Shown here piece by piece: positions 1 through 6,609 of a stretch of 64,000 nt of DNA. The stretch is from an uncultured Eubacteriales bacterium (GTDB taxonomy: Bacteria > Bacillota > Clostridia > Oscillospirales > CAG-272). Every line of letters starts with the position of its first letter. Position 1 is the stretch's first letter. The position numbers were made by a program, and so were the translations under genes. The DNA lies in contig CAKSLQ010000008.1 in the NCBI GenBank assembly GCA_934467415.1, positions 1 through 64,000 of the forward strand, read 5' to 3'. The notes beneath the pieces were generated by a model. It worked only from the letters and a program-made list of their open reading frames with translations, was not told the DNA's origin and made no database searches.

Positions 1-77
1 CCGTCCGGCACATAGACATAGTACGCCACATCGCGCTTGCCGCCGCTCGAACGCATGAAATTCATATGCATTTTCAT
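1..77 (-). CDS. N-terminal fragment of an unknown protein, cut by the window edge
   Basis: A minus-strand reading frame starts with ATG at 77 and runs off the left edge after about 25 codons. It reads MKMHMNFMRSSGGKRD and continues with a Tyr/Val-rich stretch. It begins 20 bases after the stop of the 144-residue gene and shares its strand, so it is probably the third gene of the same operon. No family can be named from so few residues. Confidence 0.5.
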   Translation of the reverse strand, partial: MKMHMNFMRSSGGKRDVAYYVYVPD

Positions 78-96
78 GAGAGAAGCCTCTCTTTCG

Positions 97-531
97 TTAT
101 TCTACATAATGCAGGGTTTCGCCCGCTGCCAGTGCCTTTGCAAAGCGGCAGAGCGCCGCCGATGCCTCTTCGAATGTCTTATATTTGCCGACCCATTCGC
201 CATTATTATCCGGAGAATTGACCAGCAGCCAATACTTATAGGTTTCTTCTTTCGGACGATGCTCGACCGATGCGCGGGCTGCCGGAAACACGCAGCGTTT
301 TGCCTGCGAAACCACATACATCACACGGATGCCTGGCATGGGAAGCCGCGCCGCCAGATGACGCACCGCATCGGCTGCTTCTTCGGCAGCGCCGCCTGCG
401 TCGGCGGCACCGGACGCCGCGCCGTCCGACGCAGCCTGTTCCACCATACTTGTCAGATCGTCCAGCGCTTCTTTCACAGTTTCGCGGATTAAATCGCGCA
501 GCGAGTCCGTGTCAAAAACTTCGTTTTCCAT
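97..531 (-). CDS. Hypothetical protein, 144 aa
   Basis: I do not recognise the family. The ATG at 531 is chosen because GGAGGTG lies 5 bases upstream; the frame stays open further upstream without a comparable ribosome site. The N-terminal third (MENEVFDTDSLRDLIRETV) is acidic and predicted helical, followed by an Ala/Gly/Asp-rich linker at about residues 35-55. The C-terminal half contains a compact segment (YKYWLLVNSP, then NGEWVGKYKTFEEA) that looks like a small alpha/beta domain. There is no signal peptide or membrane segment. It lies 43 bases downstream of the PfkB-like gene and is probably cotranscribed with it. Confidence 0.65.
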   Translation of the reverse strand: MENEVFDTDSLRDLIRETVKEALDDLTSMVEQAASDGAASGAADAGGAAEEAADAVRHLAARLPMPGIRVMYVVSQAKRCVFPAARASVEHRPKEETYKYWLLVNSPDNNGEWVGKYKTFEEASAALCRFAKALAAGETLHYVE

Positions 532-574
532 CGTGCACCTCCGTCTGATATGAAATTCAAATCTATGTGCGCCC

Positions 575-1516
575 TTACAGTTCGACCTCGTGTTCGAGTA
601 TGTAGCGCAGGACTTCGGTCTCGGTCGGCACTGCGGTGATCGGCTCGCCGCCGCGCGCCGCCGCGCGGGCAATGACCGTGGAGGCATAGCGCGCCGCGCG
701 CACCGTCTTGGCCGAGCGCAGGTATTCGAGGATCATCGCGGGCACAAACAGCTCGTTCAGCCGCGCATCCGCATCCTCGACATAGGGAATATAGTAGGAG
801 AAATTGCCCTTGAACGCAAACGCGCCGCCCACCCCGGCGCGGAACATGTAGGTGCCCGCGTGGATGATCTTCGCCAGCGCGACCGCCGCCTCGAGGTTGC
901 TCTGCGCCGAGCGCGGCAGGATACCGGTGTAGCGCTTGGCCGCCTCTGCGCCGAGCGCGATCAGCGTGACATCGCCGAGCGTCTCGAGCGGAAAGTCGGC
1001 GGGGATATGCTCGCCGTCCGCGAAGACGGGGATCTTCTTCTCCCTTGCCAGCGCCGTGACGCGCGCCGCCGTGGCGGCGGGAATCTCGAGGCTCAGCCAC
1101 ACCGCGTCTGGCAGTGTGGTGAACGCATCCTCGACGAGGTCGCAGTCGATCGCCTCGGACAGCACCGAGGAGCGGTAGCTGCGGCGCTCGCCGTCCGCGC
1201 GCTCCGCCGTCACGCCGAGCGGGGACGCCCCGCCGCGCACCGTCTTCACAAAGCGGGTGTCCATGCCGAGGCTTTCGTAAAACTGCACAAGATCGCGGCC
1301 GTACGGGTCGTCGCCGACCGCCGAGCAGAGGATCGCTTCGCCGCCGAGGCGGGTCACCGCCACGCCTGCATAGCTGAGCGGGCCGCCGGGCACCGTATTG
1401 CCCGTGAATGCGCCGAAGCGGGTCTCCCCGTCCGCCGCAAATGCATCCGTGTGCAGCGCAAGCTCGGTGCGCGCGCTGCCGACAAGCAGGATTCTTCTCT
1501 TCACTGTCTGTCTCAT
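575..1516 (-). CDS. PfkB/ribokinase-fold protein with a degenerate active site
   Basis: The 313-residue product has the PfkB (ribokinase-like) fold. Residues 38-58 carry the N-terminal substrate-binding glycines (GNTVPGGPLSYAG), followed by the typical AVGDDPYG and FYESLGMDT segments. In active family members the C-terminal signature is D-T-x-G-A-G-D-x-F, which supplies the anion hole and catalytic Asp. Here the equivalent stretch is VEDADARLNELF, so the GAGD core is missing and the Asp appears to be Asn. It may therefore bind a sugar or nucleoside without phosphorylating it. ATG at 1516 was kept, but AAAGG abuts it, so GTG at 1504 (MKRRILLVGSA) is a real alternative start. It is the first gene of the leftmost minus-strand operon. 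Confidence 0.7.
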   Translation of the reverse strand: MRQTVKRRILLVGSARTELALHTDAFAADGETRFGAFTGNTVPGGPLSYAGVAVTRLGGEAILCSAVGDDPYGRDLVQFYESLGMDTRFVKTVRGGASPLGVTAERADGERRSYRSSVLSEAIDCDLVEDAFTTLPDAVWLSLEIPAATAARVTALAREKKIPVFADGEHIPADFPLETLGDVTLIALGAEAAKRYTGILPRSAQSNLEAAVALAKIIHAGTYMFRAGVGGAFAFKGNFSYYIPYVEDADARLNELFVPAMILEYLRSAKTVRAARYASTVIARAAARGGEPITAVPTETEVLRYILEHEVEL

Positions 1517-1565
1517 CCTTTCGTCCCGCGCGCATCACGCGCGCGTAATCCGTATTAACATAAAC

Positions 1566-1594
1566 AGTATACACCATAAAACGGATAAAATCAA
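1566..1594 (-). promoter_or_regulatory. Promoter of the PfkB-like operon
   Basis: On the minus strand TTGATT (1594-1589) and TATACT (1571-1566) are separated by 17 bases, and transcription would begin about 45 bases before the ATG. Confidence 0.6.
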
Positions 1595-1645
1595 GCAGAA
1601 CGCCGACGGCACATACGAAAGTTTTGTGAAAATTTGATTTTTTTA

Positions 1646-1673
1646 TTGCTTTTTTCGCTTTCTGTGGTATACT
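1646..1673 (+). promoter_or_regulatory. Promoter of the 80-aa membrane protein gene
   Basis: TTGCTT and TATACT are 16 bases apart, with TGG just before the -10 giving an extended -10. Confidence 0.6.
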
Positions 1674-1716
1674 ATAAGTAAGACAAACGCAAATCTATTG
1701 TACAGGAGTTGATTTC

Positions 1717-1959
1717 ATGCTTTATATCGGTAAGAAGCCCGAAAAGCCCAATGTAGGCAAAATCATTCTCGCCGTCACGGCTGCCGTTGCCGGCATCGCC
1801 GCACTGGCCATCGCCGCATACAAGCTCTATCAGAGACTGGTTCCCGCTTGCATCGACTGCGAGTGTGAGGACTTCCTTGACGACGACGATATGCCCGAGG
1901 ACGGCGCGGTCGAGATCGAATGCGACGACGGCGCAAGCGAGCACGAATTCGAAGAATAA
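1717..1959 (+). CDS. Small single-pass membrane protein with acidic tail, 80 aa
   Basis: No family was recognised. Residues 14-35 form one hydrophobic helix (IILAVTAAVAGIAALAIAA) after a short basic N-terminus, and the remaining 40 residues are strongly acidic, with a Cys-x-x-Cys-x-Cys cluster (ACIDCEC) followed by DFLDDDD. The charge pattern suggests the basic end stays in the cytoplasm, although no signal cleavage site is obvious. AGGAG lies 9 bases before the ATG. It has its own promoter and an excellent terminator, so it is a monocistronic unit. Confidence 0.75.
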   Translation: MLYIGKKPEKPNVGKIILAVTAAVAGIAALAIAAYKLYQRLVPACIDCECEDFLDDDDMPEDGAVEIECDDGASEHEFEE

Positions 1960-1968
1960 GCAAAACGG

Positions 1969-1997
1969 AGCGCCGGGGTCTTCCCGGCGCTTTTTTG
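1969..1997 (+). terminator. Intrinsic terminator of the 80-aa gene
   Basis: A 9-bp stem (AGCGCCGGG with CCCGGCGCT), a 5-base loop and a run of Ts begin 10 bases after the stop codon. Confidence 0.9.
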
Positions 1998-2114
1998 CTG
2001 CAAAATCACCGCAAAACCGTAGAAACCGGCGCCGCCGACGGTCCGTTTTCCGCCCTGCGCGGCATCGCAGCCGCCGTGAGGCGCGATGTTTCCGCGCCCC
2101 TGTGAAAAATCCTG

Positions 2115-2143
2115 TTGACAACGCGCAAAAAGCGTGTTAAAAT
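2115..2143 (+). promoter_or_regulatory. Promoter of the ileS T-box transcript
   Basis: A perfect TTGACA is followed after 17 bases by TAAAAT, so the RNA should start near 2150, at the base of T-box stem I. Confidence 0.8.
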
Positions 2144-2149
2144 CTCTAC

Positions 2150-2380
2150 AGCATAAGAAAAGCCATGACGAAGAGAGTAGCCCTTTGCAAAAGGCCAAGC
2201 GAGCCGGGGACGGTGGGAGCCCGGTGCGAGTAGCAACCGCGTGAAAATCACTTCGGAGCGCGCCTGTGAAACACGAGTAGCGGGCGACGGATTTCCTCCG
2301 TTATCGGGAAGGCATATGTCAGTATGCGCAAAAGGTGGTTAAGCGGTCTTCCGTCCTTTTGACGGAGGACCTTCTTTTTT
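2150..2380 (+). promoter_or_regulatory. T-box leader (tRNA-Ile sensing) of ileS
   Basis: The leader opens with the GAGAGTAG bulge sequence of stem I and contains the GGGACGGTGGGAG apical-loop region. A specifier loop reads GAA-A-ATC at 2243-2249, so the specifier is the Ile codon ATC. The T-box bulge region is AAAGGTGGTTAAGCGG at 2331-2346. Its UGGU can pair with an ACCA tRNA end, as expected for tRNA-Ile with discriminator A. Uncharged tRNA-Ile should stabilise the antiterminator against the terminator at 2345-2380 and allow ileS transcription. The element is atypical in having TTAAGCGG where most T-boxes have TACCGCG. Confidence 0.9.
2345..2380 (+). terminator. T-box-controlled terminator before ileS
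   Basis: GGTCTTCCGTC pairs with GACGGAGGACC around a short loop and is followed by TTCTTTTTT; its 5' arm overlaps the T-box sequence, which makes the two structures mutually exclusive. Confidence 0.9.
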
Positions 2381-2406
2381 GCGCAAATCAGAAAAGAGGT
2401 TCAATG

Positions 2407-5400
2407 ATGTATCAGAAAGTTTCCACCGATCTTTCCTTCGTCAGCCGCGAAAAGGACGTGCGGCGCTTCTGGGAGGAAAACCACATTTTCGAAAAGAGCA
2501 GCGAGCACCGCGCGGGCGGCAAGACCTTCACCTTCTACGACGGCCCTCCGACGGCAAACGGCAAGCCGCATATCGGGCATGTCCTCACCCGCGTCATCAA
2601 GGACATGATCCCGCGCTACAAGACCATGAAGGGCTACTATGTCCCCCGCAAGGCGGGCTGGGACACGCACGGTCTGCCGGTCGAGCTGGAGGTCGAGAAG
2701 ATGCTCGGCATCGACGGCAAGGACCAGATCGAGGCCTACGGTCTTGAGCCGTTCATCGAGCACTGCAAGGAGAGCGTCTGGAAGTACAAGGGCATGTGGG
2801 AGGACTTCTCGCAGACCGTCGGCTTCTGGGCGGATATGAAGCACCCCTACGTCACCTATGAAAACACCTTCATCGAGTCCGAGTGGTGGTCGCTCAAGCA
2901 GATCTACGACCGCGGCCTGCTCTACAAGGGCTTCAAGATCGTACCCTACTGCCCGCGCTGCGGCACGCCGCTGTCCTCGCACGAGGTCGCGCAGGGCTAC
3001 AAGGACGTCAAAGAACGCTCAGCGGTTGCCCGCTTCAAGGTGGTCGGCGAGGACGCCTATATCCTCGCCTGGACGACGACCCCCTGGACGCTGCCCTCCA
3101 ACGTTGCGCTCTGCGTCCACCCCGACCACGACTATGTCCGGGTGAAGACCAACGACGGCTACACCTATTACCTCGCCGCCGCGCTCGCCGACACGGTGCT
3201 CGGCGCAGGCAACTACGAAGTGCTGGAGCACTTCCGCGGCACCGACCTTGAGGGCAAGGCGTACGAGCCGCTCTTCGACTTTGCGGGCGACATCATCGCC
3301 GCACAGGGCAAAAAGGCCTACTACGTCGTCTGCGACACCTATGTCACGCTGAGCGACGGTACCGGCGTGGTCCACATCGCGCCCGCGTTCGGCGAAGACG
3401 ACTCCAAGGTCGGCAAGAAGTACGACCTGCCCTTCGTCCAGCTTGTGGACGCCAAGGGCGAAATGACCAAAGAGACCAAGTGGGCGGGCATGTTCTGCAA
3501 GGATGCGGACAAAGCGGTGCTGATCGACCTCGAGAGCCGCGGGCTGCTCTTCTCCGCCCCCGTCTTCGAGCACAGCTACCCGCACTGCTGGCGCTGCGGC
3601 ACGCCGCTCATCTACTACGCGCGCGACTCCTGGTTCATCAAGATGACCGCCGTCAAGGACGATCTGATCCGCAACAACAACACGATCAACTGGATCCCCG
3701 AGAGCATCGGCAAGGGCCGCTTTGGCGACTGGCTGGAAAACGTGCAGGACTGGGGCCTCTCGCGCAACCGCTACTGGGGCACGCCGCTGCCCATCTGGGA
3801 GTGCTCGTGCGGCAAGCGGCACGCCATCGGCTCGATCGCCGAGCTGAAGGAGATGAGCCAAAACTGCCCGGACAACATCGAGCTGCACCGCCCCTTCATC
3901 GACGCGGTGACCATCAAGTGCCCGGCCTGCGGCGGCGAAATGCACCGCGTGCCCGAGGTCATCGACTGCTGGTACGACAGCGGCTCGATGCCCTTTGCAC
4001 AGCACCACTATCCTTTTGAAAACAAGGAGCTGTTCGAGGCGCAGTTCCCGGCCGACTTCATCTCCGAGGCGGTTGACCAGACCCGCGGCTGGTTCTATTC
4101 CCTGCTCGCGATCTCGACCCTGATCTTCAACAAGGCGCCCTATAAGAACGTCATCGTCCTCGGCCATGTCCAGGATGAAAACGGGCAGAAGATGTCCAAG
4201 TCGAAGGGCAACGCGGTCGATCCGTTCGACGCGCTCGAAAAATACGGCGCCGACGCCATCCGCTGGTACTTCTACACCAACTCCGCGCCCTGGCTGCCGA
4301 ACCGCTTCCACGACAAGGCGGTCGTCGAGGGGCAGCGCAAGTTCCTCGGCACGCTGTGGAACACCTATGCGTTCTATGTGCTCTACGCCGAGATCGACCG
4401 GTTTGACCCGACGAAGCATACGCTCGACCGCGACACCCTGTCGGTCATGGACAGATGGCTGCTCTCGAAGCTCAATTCCACGATCAAGGCGACGGATGCA
4501 AACCTCGCCGCCTACAAGATCCCCGAGGCGGCCAAGGCGCTCTCCGACTTCACGGACGAGCTGTCCAACTGGTATGTCCGCCGCTGCCGCGACCGCTACT
4601 GGGGCAGCGAAATGACGGCGGACAAGGAAAACGCGTACATGACGCTCTACACGGCGCTGGTCACGCTCGCAAAGCTCGCGGCGCCGATGATCCCGTTCAT
4701 GACCGAGGAGATCTATCAGAACCTCGTCCGCTCGCTCGACCCCACCGCCCCCGAGAGCATCCACCTGTGCGACTATCCCACAGCCGACGAGACGCTCATC
4801 GACGAGACGCTGGAATACGCGATGGAAGAGGTGCTGCACATCGTCATTCTCGGCCGCGCCGCGCGCAATGCCGCCAACATCAAAAACCGCCAGCCGATCG
4901 GCAAGATGTTCATCGGCGCCCCCAAGGCGCTGGACGCCACCTTCACCGCCATCATCACGGATGAGCTGAACGTGAAGGAAGCCGAATTCACCACCGATGC
5001 GACCGCATTTCTTTCCTATAATATTAAGCCCAACCTGAAAACCGTCGGCCCGAAGTACGGCAAGCAGCTCGGCGAGATCCGCGCGCTGCTCGCGAATGCG
5101 GACGGCACCGCGCTCAAGCGCGAGCTGGATTCGACCGGCAAGGTCACGCTCGAGACGGCCGCAGGCAAGGTCGAGCTGGCCGAGGAAGACCTGCTGATCG
5201 AGACGGTGCAGGGCGGCCGCTACGTTTCGCTCACCGAGGGCGGCGTGACCGTCGCGCTCGACACCATGCTCGACGACGCGCTGATCGAGGAGGGCTACGT
5301 CCGCGAGGTCATCTCCAAGGTGCAGACCATGCGCAAGGAAGCGGGCTTTGACGTGACCGACCACATCACGCTCTATGAGGACGGCAGCGAAAAGCTGCGC

Positions 5401-5547
5401 GCGATCATCGACAGCCATGCGGCCGAGATCAAGTCCGCCGTGCTCTGCGACCTCATCGTGTTCGGCGTGGTTGAGGGTTATTCCAAGGAATGGGATATCA
5501 ACGGGGAGAACGTGACCCTCGCCGTCAAAAAGAACGACGGAAAATAA
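2407..5547 (+). CDS. ileS: Isoleucyl-tRNA synthetase
   Basis: This cytoplasmic class I synthetase charges tRNA-Ile with isoleucine. HIGH is at residues 55-58 within NGKPHIGH, the CP1 editing domain follows (AWTTTPWTLPSN), and KMSKS is at 595-599 in GQKMSKSKGN. The anticodon-binding helical domain includes the WYVRRCRDRYWG segment. The 1046-residue length, the GWDTHGLPVE motif and the lack of the C-terminal Cys4 zinc finger typical of short bacterial enzymes point to the long, eukaryote-like (IleRS2) group. That group is often naturally insensitive to mupirocin, which is an inference here. Two adjacent ATGs (2404, 2407) are possible; AGAGG is 7 bases from the second, so that was preferred. Expression is controlled by the upstream T-box. 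Confidence 0.97.
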   Translation: MYQKVSTDLSFVSREKDVRRFWEENHIFEKSSEHRAGGKTFTFYDGPPTANGKPHIGHVLTRVIKDMIPRYKTMKGYYVPRKAGWDTHGLPVELEVEKMLGIDGKDQIEAYGLEPFIEHCKESVWKYKGMWEDFSQTVGFWADMKHPYVTYENTFIESEWWSLKQIYDRGLLYKGFKIVPYCPRCGTPLSSHEVAQGYKDVKERSAVARFKVVGEDAYILAWTTTPWTLPSNVALCVHPDHDYVRVKTNDGYTYYLAAALADTVLGAGNYEVLEHFRGTDLEGKAYEPLFDFAGDIIAAQGKKAYYVVCDTYVTLSDGTGVVHIAPAFGEDDSKVGKKYDLPFVQLVDAKGEMTKETKWAGMFCKDADKAVLIDLESRGLLFSAPVFEHSYPHCWRCGTPLIYYARDSWFIKMTAVKDDLIRNNNTINWIPESIGKGRFGDWLENVQDWGLSRNRYWGTPLPIWECSCGKRHAIGSIAELKEMSQNCPDNIELHRPFIDAVTIKCPACGGEMHRVPEVIDCWYDSGSMPFAQHHYPFENKELFEAQFPADFISEAVDQTRGWFYSLLAISTLIFNKAPYKNVIVLGHVQDENGQKMSKSKGNAVDPFDALEKYGADAIRWYFYTNSAPWLPNRFHDKAVVEGQRKFLGTLWNTYAFYVLYAEIDRFDPTKHTLDRDTLSVMDRWLLSKLNSTIKATDANLAAYKIPEAAKALSDFTDELSNWYVRRCRDRYWGSEMTADKENAYMTLYTALVTLAKLAAPMIPFMTEEIYQNLVRSLDPTAPESIHLCDYPTADETLIDETLEYAMEEVLHIVILGRAARNAANIKNRQPIGKMFIGAPKALDATFTAIITDELNVKEAEFTTDATAFLSYNIKPNLKTVGPKYGKQLGEIRALLANADGTALKRELDSTGKVTLETAAGKVELAEEDLLIETVQGGRYVSLTEGGVTVALDTMLDDALIEEGYVREVISKVQTMRKEAGFDVTDHITLYEDGSEKLRAIIDSHAAEIKSAVLCDLIVFGVVEGYSKEWDINGENVTLAVKKNDGK

Positions 5548-5648
5548 ACATCACTTTTTCCGAAAAATAAACTTTCACGATACTTTTTGAAAAAACGTCC
5601 TGAAATTTTCGGCGGCAAAACGAAAAACTTCTCGGAATCTTCATATTA

Positions 5649-5676
5649 TTGTCACATTGATGTTATACAATATACT
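5649..5676 (+). promoter_or_regulatory. Probable spoVS promoter
   Basis: TTGTCA and TATACT are 16 bases apart, about 60 bases before the spoVS start. A sporulation-sigma promoter cannot be excluded by eye. Confidence 0.45.
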
Positions 5677-5737
5677 CGCAGCAGATTAAAATGCACTTTC
5701 CGAAAAATATTTCGATCACGGTATGGAGGTTTATACT

Positions 5738-6004
5738 ATGAACGTGCTGAAAGTTTCATCCAAATCCAACGCCAATTCGGTTGCCGGCGCGCTTGCTGCC
5801 GCCATCCGCGATTTCTCCGAGGCCGAGCTTCAGGCCGTCGGCGCAGGCGCCGTCAACCAGAGCGTCAAGGCGGTCGCCATTGCATCCGGCTTTCTTGCGC
5901 CGAGCGGCATCATGCTCTACATGCAGCCCTCCTTTGAGGCGATCGAGATCGACGGCGAAGAGCGCACGGCCATCCGCTTCAAGGTCACTTCGCAGAAAAT
6001 CTGA
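5738..6004 (+). CDS. spoVS: Stage V sporulation protein S
   Basis: The 88-residue protein matches SpoVS almost end to end: MNVLKVSSKSN, NSVAGALAAAIR, the AVGAGAVNQSVKA core and a C-terminal DGEERTAIRFKV. SpoVS is a small nucleic-acid-binding (Alba-like) protein needed for spore coat and cortex maturation in Bacillus, and is widely conserved among endospore formers. The ATG at 5738 is chosen over an in-frame upstream ATG at 5723 because GGAGG sits 8 bases before it and the product then matches the family length. The gene stands alone between ileS and the AbrB-type regulator. Its presence supports an endospore-forming lineage. Confidence 0.95.
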   Translation: MNVLKVSSKSNANSVAGALAAAIRDFSEAELQAVGAGAVNQSVKAVAIASGFLAPSGIMLYMQPSFEAIEIDGEERTAIRFKVTSQKI

Positions 6005-6076
6005 CGTTTTTCCTGCGAATTTTGCAGGGGATTGAATAATTTTCAATATTTTTGTAATAATATTTGTAAAAAGGGC

Positions 6077-6105
6077 TTGACAAACCGAATAGACGATGCT
6101 AAAAT
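6077..6105 (+). promoter_or_regulatory. Promoter of the AbrB-family gene
   Basis: A perfect TTGACA is followed after 17 bases by TAAAAT, 55 bases before the start codon. Confidence 0.8.
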
Positions 6106-6160
6106 TGTATCGAAAAGTGAACTTTTCACAAAAAATTTATACCAATGGAGGAAAAAAGAA

Positions 6161-6406
6161 ATGAAATCGACCGGGATTGTCAGAAAGATTGACGGACTGG
6201 GCAGAATCGTCCTTCCCATCGAGCTGCGCAAGTACATGGACATCCACACGGGTGACGACATCGAGATTTTTGTCGAGGGCGGCACCATCGTGCTCTCCAA
6301 GTACACCCCCGCCTGCCTTTTCTGCGGCGGCAGAGACGGTGTTGCAGAGTATCAGGAAAAGAACATCTGCAAGGCTTGCCGTCAGAAGATCGCAAAGATC
6401 AAATAA
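6161..6406 (+). CDS. abrB: AbrB/SpoVT-family transition-state regulator
   Basis: This is an 81-residue transcription factor of the AbrB type. The N-terminal swapped-hairpin DNA-binding domain (residues 1-46) is clear: STGIVRKIDGLGRIVLP, then IELRKYMDI and GDDIEIFVEGG. The C-terminal extension has two CxxC pairs (CLFCGG and CKACRQ) that probably bind zinc, an arrangement common in Clostridia AbrB proteins and absent from Bacillus AbrB. In Firmicutes these proteins repress stationary-phase and sporulation genes. The neighbouring spoVS and surface-protein genes would be natural targets, but nothing in the sequence proves that. GGAGG is 10 bases before the ATG. It has its own promoter and terminator. 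Confidence 0.9.
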   Translation: MKSTGIVRKIDGLGRIVLPIELRKYMDIHTGDDIEIFVEGGTIVLSKYTPACLFCGGRDGVAEYQEKNICKACRQKIAKIK

Positions 6407-6430
6407 GCACCGCTCGGAAACATGCAAAAG

Positions 6431-6464
6431 ATACCGCCCCGTGTGTGAGGGGCGGTATTTTTTT
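6431..6464 (+). terminator. Terminator of the AbrB gene
   Basis: ATACCGCCCC pairs with GGGGCGGTAT and a run of Ts follows. Confidence 0.9.
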
Positions 6465-6525
6465 CTGCCGCGCAAAGATTGCGGCGGCGTGTAAAATCTG
6501 CGTATGCACTTTTGTATTTTATACC

Positions 6526-6555
6526 TTGACCCCTGCGCGCGGTTTCTTCTATACT
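6526..6555 (+). promoter_or_regulatory. Promoter of SLH surface protein 1
   Basis: TTGACC and TATACT are separated by 18 bases, 54 bases before the start codon. Confidence 0.65.
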
Positions 6556-6609
6556 GTACACAGAGAGACACCTCAAAATTCACACGGAATGACACGGGAG
6601 GACGTACAA

